Assembly: GCF_003858645.1 (NCBI RefSeq)
Contig: NZ_RQJP01000001.1
Coordinates: forward strand, 1 to 64,000
Direction: 5' to 3'
Source: Larkinella knui
Lineage (GTDB): Bacteria; Bacteroidota; Bacteroidia; Cytophagales; Spirosomataceae
Length of the DNA: 64,000 nt
Shown here one piece after another: positions 35,806 through 43,340 of the stretch (the first letter of the stretch is position 1; each line of letters begins with the position of its first letter). Under the pieces are notes generated by a model. It was not told where the DNA came from. It was given only the letters and a program-made list of their open reading frames with translations, and searched no databases. A program made the translations under genes and the position numbers.

Positions 35806-37521
35806 CTACAGGTTTAATTTCTTCATTTCAGAAACGGCATGGGTGCAGGCCCGGGCCGTCAGTGCCATGTAGGTCAGCGACGGATTCTGGCAGGCCGACG
35901 AAGTCATGCAACTGCCATCGGTAATATACACGTTTTTGACATCGTGCATCTGGTTAAAGGCATTGAGCACCGAGGTTTTCGGATCGCGGCCCATCCGGGC
36001 GGTTCCCATTTCGTGGATGGCCGAACCCGGCGGTTGATCAAAATAAAACTTTTCCACTTTTTTAAAACCCGCCCGGTCGAGCATTTCGGCCGCGCTGTCT
36101 TTGATGTCCGACCGCATGTTGAACTCATTTTCGCGGTACTTAAAATTAATGCGCACCAGCGGCAAACCCCACTGATCCTTCGCCGTGTCGTCGAGCATTA
36201 CCCGGTTATCGTCGTAGGGAAGGGTTTCACCCCAGGCACCCATCACCACATTCCAGGGGCCGGGTTTGGTAAGGGTTTCCTTCAGCGATTCTCCAAAACC
36301 GGCCGTGTTGCGATACAGGTCGCCCCACTCGGCCCGCTCACCACGCCCCTGATAACCAAACCCGCGCAGGTAATCCTTGCGCTGCGTTTCGGGACTGATA
36401 TTTCGGAAGCGGGGGACGTAAAAACCCGTGGGCCGCCGACCGGTATAATACTGATCCTCAAAGCCTTCGTATACGCCCTGTGCACCGCCCATCATAAAGT
36501 GGTCCATCAGGTTATGCCCAATCTGATCGCTCGAATTGCCCAATCCATTCGGAAACCGATGCGAAACGGAGTTCAGTAAAATCGACGTTGTGGCAATGGT
36601 CGACGCATTGAGGAAGATGATTCGGGCAAAATAATCGGTTACTTCCTGGGTATGCGCATCGATCACCCGAACGCCGGTTGCGCGGTTTCTTTGCTCGTCA
36701 TACAGCACTTCGGCCACAATGGAATCAGGCCGTAACGTCAGGTTACCCGTTGCCGCGGCAACGGGTAAGGTGCCTGAGTTGCTGCTGAAATATCCCCCGA
36801 ACGGGCATCCCCGGTTGCAAAGGTTGCGGTGTTGACAAGGCCCGCGACCGTTCCATCCCCGCGTCAGATTGGCAACCCGCCCAATGGTAAGAATCCGGTC
36901 CTTGTAGTGCCGGCTAACCTGCTGTTTGAGGTGTTTTTCCACGCAGTTCAACTCCATTGGCGGTAAAAACTGGCCGTCCGGGAAGTGGGCAAGTCCCTCG
37001 GCCTGCCCGCTGATGCCGACAAATTTTTCAACGTAGTCGTACCACGGTTCGATTTCTTTGTAACGGATCGGCCAGTCTACGGCGATCCCTTCCCTGGCAT
37101 TGGCTTCAAAATCCATTTCGCCAAGCCGGTAACATTGCCGCGCCCAGGTCAGCGACCTTCCGCCGACCTGGTAGCCCCGAATCCAGGAAAAAGGCTTTTC
37201 CTGGATATACGGGTGTTCCTGATCGTTAACGAAAAAATGTTTGGTGCCTTCGTTATACACCGGACAACTGCTCTGTACCGGATTTTGCTGACGGTCCTGC
37301 AACACACTACTGAGCCGGTATGGAAACTCCCAGGAGTTTTTTTCAGCTGTCGGATAGTCGATAACGTGTTCGACATTTCGACCCCGTTCCAGGACCAGCG
37401 TTTTCAGTCCCTGCTCACAGAGTTCTTTGGCGGCCCAGCCTCCACTGATGCCGGAACCCACCACAATGGCGTCGAAGGTGCGCACGTCTTTTCCTTTACT
37501 AATACTATGAATGGGGATCAT
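35806..37521 (-). CDS. GMC-family FAD-dependent sugar dehydrogenase, large subunit (copy 1)
   Basis: A 571-residue flavoprotein. FAD motif VVGSGISGGWAAKEL near residue 20, a cysteine cluster PCQHRNLCNRGCPFGGYFSS near 235-255, and the GMC_oxred_C ending with His in AIHEMGTARMG and Asn in SACQNPSLTYMAL. The cysteine spacing resembles the 3Fe-4S site of bacterial FAD-glucose dehydrogenases. The start at 37521 gives a 14-base gap after the upstream small-subunit gene; an earlier ATG would overlap it by 46 bases. Expected to oxidise a sugar or polyol, exported together with its Tat-signal partner. It is paralogous to the protein encoded at 43341. Confidence 0.9.
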   Translation of the reverse strand: MIPIHSISKGKDVRTFDAIVVGSGISGGWAAKELCEQGLKTLVLERGRNVEHVIDYPTAEKNSWEFPYRLSSVLQDRQQNPVQSSCPVYNEGTKHFFVNDQEHPYIQEKPFSWIRGYQVGGRSLTWARQCYRLGEMDFEANAREGIAVDWPIRYKEIEPWYDYVEKFVGISGQAEGLAHFPDGQFLPPMELNCVEKHLKQQVSRHYKDRILTIGRVANLTRGWNGRGPCQHRNLCNRGCPFGGYFSSNSGTLPVAAATGNLTLRPDSIVAEVLYDEQRNRATGVRVIDAHTQEVTDYFARIIFLNASTIATTSILLNSVSHRFPNGLGNSSDQIGHNLMDHFMMGGAQGVYEGFEDQYYTGRRPTGFYVPRFRNISPETQRKDYLRGFGYQGRGERAEWGDLYRNTAGFGESLKETLTKPGPWNVVMGAWGETLPYDDNRVMLDDTAKDQWGLPLVRINFKYRENEFNMRSDIKDSAAEMLDRAGFKKVEKFYFDQPPGSAIHEMGTARMGRDPKTSVLNAFNQMHDVKNVYITDGSCMTSSACQNPSLTYMALTARACTHAVSEMKKLNL

Positions 37522-37535
37522 TGGGAAAAGCGTAA

Positions 37536-38108
37536 TTAGCGGATTGCCCAGGATTTCTGTCCGGTAATGAGAGGAACGCAACCGGTGTAGCCGCCCGGCG
37601 TAAACACATACGCCAGGCTCCGGGTTGCTCCCAGCCTGGATGTAAAATAACCGACACAGGTGTACTGTTTCAATGTCGTGAAAAATGAATTGCCAATCAG
37701 TTTTCGCTCTACCTTTCCCGGTATTCCTTCGAACGGTTTTCCTGCGTTTTCAAAATGTCGCATCACTTCATTTTGTTGATCCCGGGTGCATTTTACGTAC
37801 GGTTTTCCAAACCGGTTGATGGCGTAGGGATCGACCGCTTTCAAGCCGTCGATAAAGCGGTTTTGGGAAGCGGTCATCGTGTTTTCCACTACCATTTTCA
37901 GGATAAAGTCGGGTACGCCGGCTTCAATAGCGCCCGGCGTATCGGTGGTCGGAATGATCGTTTCGGCTAAGGCGGCCAGGAGTTCTTTCTGGCTGTGGAC
38001 GTAAACCAAATCGGGTTTTTTGTACCAAGAAAGCCATTTATAACTACTGAAGGCCACACTGCCAGCACTTAAAAGGGTAATCCCCAACAGGGCCTGGCGA
38101 CGTTTCAT
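37536..38108 (-). CDS. Gluconate 2-dehydrogenase subunit 3-family protein (Tat signal; copy 1)
   Basis: A 190-residue small subunit: Tat-like signal MKRRQALLGITLLSAGSVAF, then the family pattern ETIIPTTDTPGAIEAGVPDFI near residues 52-72 and a C-terminal YFTSRLGATRSLAYVFTPGGYTGC. In known complexes this gamma subunit carries the large flavoprotein out through the Tat pathway. It starts inside the stop of the O-antigen-ligase-like gene (4-base overlap) and precedes the GMC gene by 14 bases, tying sugar oxidation to polymer synthesis. No cytochrome c subunit is next to it. Confidence 0.88.
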   Translation of the reverse strand: MKRRQALLGITLLSAGSVAFSSYKWLSWYKKPDLVYVHSQKELLAALAETIIPTTDTPGAIEAGVPDFILKMVVENTMTASQNRFIDGLKAVDPYAINRFGKPYVKCTRDQQNEVMRHFENAGKPFEGIPGKVERKLIGNSFFTTLKQYTCVGYFTSRLGATRSLAYVFTPGGYTGCVPLITGQKSWAIR

Positions 38109-39577
38109 AGAGGTTGAGGAATAGGTGATTCGTTTACTTTTGGTGTCGGTTTATCCCACCGGTTGCAGGTGGTAAATAAAAGTGCATTGATGAACAGCAT
38201 GGAACTCGTGGGAAATTGACCCAGAACCGGATTGGAGTATCCCATGACGGCAATTCCGACAAATACCGCCAGGAGTCCCCGCATGGTAGAGGTAAGCCAC
38301 GGATCTTTTAGGTGCCAGACCCGGTATACGCCAATCGCAATCAGCGCAATCAGCATGGCGATGTAGAGCACCATTCCAACGCGGCCCGTTTCAATCCAGA
38401 GTTCGACATACCAGCTATCCGGCGAAATCTGGGCCGCCCAGTGATTGGGCGAAAACCGTTGTCCGGTGTCGAGCGATGTGCCGATGCCGGCACCGAATGG
38501 CAAATCTTTCAGGTAGTTAGCCAGTTTTTGCTGGTTCTTTAGCCGGAGTAAAAATGACGGATCTTCCAGCGGATTCAGGGCGGTCCGCATCCGCTGAATC
38601 TGATAGTTACCACTTCCGACGTTGGTGTATTTCAGAACAAACAGCAGGGGAGCGGCCACGCAGATACCGATCGCGATTTTGATCAGATCCCGTTTCATCA
38701 ATAAATAAAAACCGTACCCGGCAATCAGCACAAACAAGGCACTGCGCGTACCTGAAACCGCATAGCCCCAGAAATAAACCAGCAGCAGGAACAGATAGCC
38801 CAGCTTGCGGGGCAGGGTTTCGGCTTCAAAACTCCAGATAAAACAAAGCAGCGATACGGCCGCCATTTCGGCTCCGAACTGCGAAGCATCGGTATAAAAG
38901 GAGAAACTGCGCAGGTGGCCAAACAGGATGTGTGTCGAGGCTGCTCCCGAATTCAGCCAGATCATCTCGTTGGTAGTCAGACCGATATACTGTTGTTTGA
39001 ATGCCCAGAGTGCAGCCAGAAAAGACCAGATCAGCCAGGTTCGCAGAATAATCAGGATATCCGCCCTGGTGAGGTCAATGACCAGGAGCGTACAGGTAAC
39101 AATGAAAAAGTGCAGCGAAAAGGAGCGGGCGTGAAAAAACCAGGCGGCCCGGTAGGGCGATTCGGGGTTGAAGATTTCCAGAACGGTGTAAAAAAACCAG
39201 AGGCCCACGAGGTAAAAAGCCGGATGATGCAGACTTTTCCAGGACAGCCGCCGATTATTCACGATCAGACTCAGGACCGTTAGTCCGAGAATCCCGTCGA
39301 TGATCATCCCGAAGGGAATGCTGATCGGTAGAAAGCGGGCCAGCGCATTGACCAGGAAACTGAGCTGCACATACACCAGAAATCCGAACTTGGGTTCGGC
39401 CAATACACCCCCCACCAGCAGAAGCCCCGGTGGCAGGATGAGAATGACCGCCGAACCCAGTATTCCCAGTCTGGCAATTAGAAAGCCGGATGCCACGGCA
39501 ATGAGCGTACCAAGCAGGCTAAACACCCAGAAGTTTTTCTGTATGGAGTAGGATATGGAAGCAGCCTGATTACCCAT
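38105..39577 (-). CDS. O-antigen ligase/Wzy-type polymerase-like membrane protein
   Basis: A 490-residue integral membrane protein with about 11-12 helices and the Wzy_C-type region (GYAVSGTRSALFVLIAGYGFYLL near 265-290; a long periplasmic loop with NHWAAQISPDSWYVELWIETGRVGMVLY near 365-395). Proteins of this group polymerise repeat units or ligate glycans at the periplasmic face. As no other Wzy candidate is seen, it is the best candidate EPS polymerase here. It overlaps the small-subunit oxidoreductase gene by 4 bases. Ligase versus polymerase cannot be told from sequence. Confidence 0.87.
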   Translation of the reverse strand: MGNQAASISYSIQKNFWVFSLLGTLIAVASGFLIARLGILGSAVILILPPGLLLVGGVLAEPKFGFLVYVQLSFLVNALARFLPISIPFGMIIDGILGLTVLSLIVNNRRLSWKSLHHPAFYLVGLWFFYTVLEIFNPESPYRAAWFFHARSFSLHFFIVTCTLLVIDLTRADILIILRTWLIWSFLAALWAFKQQYIGLTTNEMIWLNSGAASTHILFGHLRSFSFYTDASQFGAEMAAVSLLCFIWSFEAETLPRKLGYLFLLLVYFWGYAVSGTRSALFVLIAGYGFYLLMKRDLIKIAIGICVAAPLLFVLKYTNVGSGNYQIQRMRTALNPLEDPSFLLRLKNQQKLANYLKDLPFGAGIGTSLDTGQRFSPNHWAAQISPDSWYVELWIETGRVGMVLYIAMLIALIAIGVYRVWHLKDPWLTSTMRGLLAVFVGIAVMGYSNPVLGQFPTSSMLFINALLFTTCNRWDKPTPKVNESPIPQPL

Positions 39578-39618
39578 TTTTACGGATTGGAGCCACCCGA
39601 AGGTGTCCTTGCGATCGG

Positions 39619-40797
39619 TTATTTCAAGTTTGTGAGTGTCGGTACGACCGCATCGGAAGCGTCGGATTTATTCACCGTTGGTTCGGCAATGTTATCACCG
39701 CTCACGACTTTAGAGTATTTGATTTTTGCCTTGATAAACCGACGTTCAAACCATTCATACGAGGCCGCAGCCAACAGAATCGTTAACAAAATACTGGCGC
39801 TGTAGAGCAGCCAGTTATTTCCGGGAAAGTGCGGTTGCAGCAGTTTAAAGGCGATCACAATGGCAATCATATGGTACATGTAAATACCAAATGAAATCTT
39901 GCCAAGGTAATGTAAAACCGGGTGCTCAAGCCGGATTAGTGTCTGTTTATTGGCGGCCAAATTGAGAATGATCACCGCAAACAAGCAGGCATACGTCTCC
40001 TGGTGGAGGTACGGTATTTCAATTCCGCGGAAAATCATAACTGCGGTTAACAGGTAAACGGCAGCTTGTAACCAGCGATTGAATAAAACCCGAAGCAGCC
40101 CTTCGCGCCGGTAAAAAAGGGCCCAGGCAATCACACCCCCAATCGCCATACAATCGACGTTGAAACTATTCCAGAATTTAGCTATAAAGCTGATTGCCTG
40201 ATTGGTAACACCTAGAGACGTGAGTGAAAGAAGGCCAAACTTAATCACCAGATAAACGATGATCGTACCCAAAGCCACCCGCAGGGGATGACCCACTTTC
40301 TTCATTAGCAATGGCCAGAATGCGTAGAATTGCTCTTCCACACCGATCGACCAGGTTTGATTAATATGCGGAACCGGTGTTGCAACGAGATTGGGCAGGA
40401 TGACAAAAAACAGGACAACTTTGATCAGGAAACTTCTGTGCAGTAAATCGGAATAAATCGGAATGTCAAAAAAAGAAATGGCGGGAAGAACGAAAAGACC
40501 CAGGCACACAATGAAGTAATATAAAGGCCATATCCGAAGAACCCGTCTCAGATAAAAATGCCGGATTGCGATGGTTCCCGTAACCGCTCTTTCCTGCAAA
40601 AGCAAATAAGTAATCAGAAAACCGCTTAGTACAAAAAATAACACCACACCCAGCTTCCCGATCAAATCCACAAAAGGCAGGTGCCAGTAATTATCAACCT
40701 TGAAAATTAACTTGATTTGTTCAATGTGGTGAATGATCACCCAAAGAGCAGCGATGAATCGTAAGCCATTTAAATTAGGAAAGTAAACTGCTCGCAT
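39619..40797 (-). CDS. Membrane acyltransferase, acyltransferase-3 (OafA) family
   Basis: A 392-residue protein with about ten membrane helices. N-terminal FPNLNGLRFIAALWVIIHHIEQ and VVLFFVLSGFLITYLLL are the acyltransferase-3 hallmarks, and WSIGVEEQFYAFWPLL is the third conserved block. Likely O-acetylates an EPS or surface sugar. It is only distantly similar to the acyltransferase at 27036. The start at 40797 matches family N termini; an ATG 21 bases upstream is possible. An EPS motif copy lies 90 bases upstream. Confidence 0.9.
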   Translation of the reverse strand: MRAVYFPNLNGLRFIAALWVIIHHIEQIKLIFKVDNYWHLPFVDLIGKLGVVLFFVLSGFLITYLLLQERAVTGTIAIRHFYLRRVLRIWPLYYFIVCLGLFVLPAISFFDIPIYSDLLHRSFLIKVVLFFVILPNLVATPVPHINQTWSIGVEEQFYAFWPLLMKKVGHPLRVALGTIIVYLVIKFGLLSLTSLGVTNQAISFIAKFWNSFNVDCMAIGGVIAWALFYRREGLLRVLFNRWLQAAVYLLTAVMIFRGIEIPYLHQETYACLFAVIILNLAANKQTLIRLEHPVLHYLGKISFGIYMYHMIAIVIAFKLLQPHFPGNNWLLYSASILLTILLAAASYEWFERRFIKAKIKYSKVVSGDNIAEPTVNKSDASDAVVPTLTNLK

Positions 40798-41328
40798 TGT
40801 GCATAAAAGAATTCGCATGCTGCCGGTTATCCGCAGTCATGCCATGTCATAAGTTGCCTTGAATACTAATCACATATCGTGCCAAGTATGTCTGATAATT
40901 AATTTGATTTGAATAAATAAGATACAAAGGGTAGAAATACGGTAACATAAGCCGGGTTTACAGTCTGATGTCCGCATGCAGGCATAAGTAGTTTTCAATA
41001 ATTGCAAAAATATTTACTTATTTTTTGTTTACTTCCCATTAGGTATTTTATATTTGTCCCAGTGTTTATTAATTTAAATTTTCTCGTAGAACGATATCAG
41101 AACAAATGTAGGTATAACTTATTGACTAATAGATTTTTAATCTAAATTAAGAAAGTTCTGGAACCTGGTTTTTTTGAAAAGATTGGATGTAACGTTGACT
41201 GATATTTAGCTTTTTATCGATTGAGACGATATGGTATTTTAGGTGTTTTTACTTATGAGTTTGGGTTTTATTTTCTCTTGCTCTTGGTAATTCACTATTT
41301 TTTCTGACTGAAACAAAAATTGACCGTT
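40798..41328. promoter_or_regulatory. Divergent control region with EPS motif and a strong -7/-33 promoter
   Basis: No gene is visible. The plus-strand promoter has TATATTTG at 41049-41056 (exact -7 consensus) and TTTG ending at 41027, 21 bases upstream. Transcription would start near 41063, giving an unusually long leader of about 265 bases before the receiver gene. TATGTCTGATAAT at 40887-40899 is an EPS motif copy (reverse complement ATTATCAGACATA). A looser copy, ATATCAGAACAAATG, is at 41094-41108 inside the leader. Confidence 0.55.
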
Positions 41329-41778
41329 ATGAAATTTCCCAAGTTAAACCTGTTGATTGTGGAAAGTAACTCCTTTCTGGTGCGTATTCTTCAGAATGCA
41401 CTGGCTGCTGACTTTAACATTATTTTGGCTTCCAACCCGTTGGAAGCCAGGGAATTGCTTAAAAAAGGGGTTGTAGTAGACTTCATTATTACCGACTTGA
41501 GTTTATCGAAAGCTGACGGTATGGACTTGATTCAGCGGGTGCGAAAAAGCACGCGGTATCACTCCCTGCCTATTCTGGTACTTTCAGGTTCTGAAGATAG
41601 TAATACCCGGATTAGCTGTCTGGAAAATGGCGCTGACGATTGCATGACGAAACCGTTCAATCCGCTGGAAGTGCGGGCTAAAATCCAGGCCATGCTTCGA
41701 CGCTCAGGCAACCCGGTTTCACGGGTGACTGCTGGAACCGCGCCCTGGTACGGTCAATTAATGCCTATCCGGGCCTAA
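41329..41778 (+). CDS. Stand-alone response regulator (receiver domain), altered acidic pocket
   Basis: A 149-residue single receiver domain. Asp56 in FIITDLSLS and Lys in MTKPFNPLEV are present, but the acidic pair that binds Mg2+ in front of the domain reads IVESN where the paralogue at 13007 has VVEDD, so phosphorylation may be weak or absent. The ATG at 41329 is chosen over a TTG nine bases upstream. It precedes a processive-type glycosyltransferase gene by 255 bases, the same receiver-then-EPS-enzyme order as at 13007. Confidence 0.9.
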   Translation: MKFPKLNLLIVESNSFLVRILQNALAADFNIILASNPLEARELLKKGVVVDFIITDLSLSKADGMDLIQRVRKSTRYHSLPILVLSGSEDSNTRISCLENGADDCMTKPFNPLEVRAKIQAMLRRSGNPVSRVTAGTAPWYGQLMPIRA

Positions 41779-42033
41779 TCGAACCTTCTTATTACCAGAC
41801 AAAGCACTTCTTGGGTTTATTGAACGGAGTGGTCACTTAAAAGAAACTGGTAATCTTGGAAGAAACCGTCCAGTGGTTAAATGGTATATTATTTGCTATC
41901 AGATAACCATGAATCTGATGGTTATGAAGTGGCGAACTGGAGTGAAAATATCAGCCCTTTGGTGCCGGGAGCGAAAATTATCAGACAAATTAACAAAATG
42001 GATTGATTTGTACAGTGATAATTTTACCGTATC
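41779..42033. promoter_or_regulatory. Intergenic region with EPS motif copies and a hairpin before the glycosyltransferase gene
   Basis: AATTATCAGACAAATT at 41977-41992 is an almost exact copy of the repeated motif, 42 bases before the start codon; ATTACCAGACAAAG at 41791-41804 is a weaker copy just after the receiver stop. ATAACCAT-N7-ATGGTTAT at 41903-41925 can fold into an 8-bp hairpin without a T tract. Confidence 0.5.
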
Positions 42034-43227
42034 ATGGATCTAATAAACTATGTTATTTTTCTTCCGATAGGGATCTACCTAAGTTTTAATATTCTTTATC
42101 TGCTTGTCTTTGCTTTAGCAGGTTGGTTTGGAGGGAAAGATGACGAGCCATTGACGAAACAGCCCAACAAAATCCGCCGGATTGCGGTATTGATCCCTGC
42201 TTACAAAGAAGATACGGTCATTCTGGATTCTGTTCGGATAAACCTTCAGCAGACGTATCCCGCCGACGCCTACGATCTTTACGTCATTGCCGATTCGTTT
42301 CATCCAACGACCCTTCAGAAGCTGGCGCTTCAACCGGTCAAGGTTCTGGTGGTCAGTTTTGAGCAATCGACGGTGCAGAAGTCGGTGACGCAGGCGCTGG
42401 AATTAGTACCGGAAAACCGCTACGATATCGTTCTGGTGTCGGATGCGGACAACCACATGGCCCCCGATTTTCTCCAACGGATCAACCTGGCTTTCGACAG
42501 CGGCTGGCGGGCCGTTCAGGGTCACCGGGTTGCCAAAAACACGAACACCAGTGTGGCGGTTTTCGACGCCATGAACGAAGAGGTCAATAACCATCTGTTT
42601 CGGGCGGGCCAGCGCGCGCTGGGGCTGTCGTCTACGTTGATTGGGTCGGGAATGGCCTTCGAACCGGCGGCCATGAAACGGGGTATGGCGCAGGTTCGCT
42701 CGGTGGGCGGTTATGACAAAGAACTGGAAATGGCGCTGTTGACGGAAGGAATCCGGATTGCGTATCTCCAGGATGCGTTGATTTACGACGAAAAAGTGCA
42801 GAATCTGGAAGTGTTTGAACGGCAGCGGGCGCGCTGGATTGCGGCCCAGGTTCACTTCGTCAAACTGTATTTCCGCACGGGTATTCAACAGTTGCTAAAA
42901 GGAAACTTCGATGCGGCTTTTGCAGTTGTGCGGTCGCTGATTCTGCCGCGAACGCTGTTTTTGGCGGTCCTTTTTTTGGGCACGCTGGTGAGTTTGGTAG
43001 TGGGACACCAGCCGATGCTGCGGGCTTTTGGCGGTATGCTGGTGACGCTTTTTATCACCCTGCTGATCTCCATTCCCGGTTACCTCTGGCAGAAAATTTC
43101 AATCCGCGACTTCCTGACCTTCCCGATGCTGGTTTTCCGGATGATTCGTTCGCTGCTGAAAGTCAAAGCCGCCGGGAAGAAATTTCTGCACACGCCCCAC
43201 GGGGAGACGGCGGTAAAAGAAAATTGA
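42034..43227 (+). CDS. Processive-type family 2 glycosyltransferase (cellulose/hyaluronan synthase-like)
   Basis: A 397-residue inner-membrane GT2. N-terminal helix (about 5-33), catalytic domain with VLIPAYKED near 50, VSDADNH (DxD) near 133, and Q-R-A-R-W (the QxxRW motif of processive synthases) near residue 265 followed by IAAQVHF. Two or three C-terminal helices follow (about 305-355). Presence of QxxRW suggests a polymerising enzyme rather than single-sugar transfer. It follows the receiver gene at 41329 and ends before a large hairpin shared with the convergent GMC gene. Confidence 0.88.
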   Translation: MDLINYVIFLPIGIYLSFNILYLLVFALAGWFGGKDDEPLTKQPNKIRRIAVLIPAYKEDTVILDSVRINLQQTYPADAYDLYVIADSFHPTTLQKLALQPVKVLVVSFEQSTVQKSVTQALELVPENRYDIVLVSDADNHMAPDFLQRINLAFDSGWRAVQGHRVAKNTNTSVAVFDAMNEEVNNHLFRAGQRALGLSSTLIGSGMAFEPAAMKRGMAQVRSVGGYDKELEMALLTEGIRIAYLQDALIYDEKVQNLEVFERQRARWIAAQVHFVKLYFRTGIQQLLKGNFDAAFAVVRSLILPRTLFLAVLFLGTLVSLVVGHQPMLRAFGGMLVTLFITLLISIPGYLWQKISIRDFLTFPMLVFRMIRSLLKVKAAGKKFLHTPHGETAVKEN

Positions 43228-43231
43228 GTTG

Positions 43232-43326
43232 TGTCGCGGAGTTGAGCGGAGAAGAGGGAGTTAAGCAGAGTCTTTTCTTTTAATTAACTCCGCTTAACTC
43301 CCTCTTCTCCGCTAATCACCGCGATA
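43232..43326. terminator. Long convergent hairpin, probable bidirectional terminator
   Basis: Left arm 43232-43266 and right arm 43292-43326 pair over 35 bases; the inner 21 bases (GCGGAGAAGAGGGAGTTAAGC and its complement) are perfect, the outer part has a few mismatches. The loop is T-rich. It separates the convergent glycosyltransferase and GMC genes. Confidence 0.75.
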
Positions 43327-43340
43327 CAATCTTCAAAAAC

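Noticed and set aside
9244-41992. CAGACAAA 8-mers within coding sequence (for example near 1655)
   Set aside because: An 8-base word is expected a few times by chance in 64 kb on two strands; only the longer intergenic 12-14 base matches were used for the EPS motif claim.
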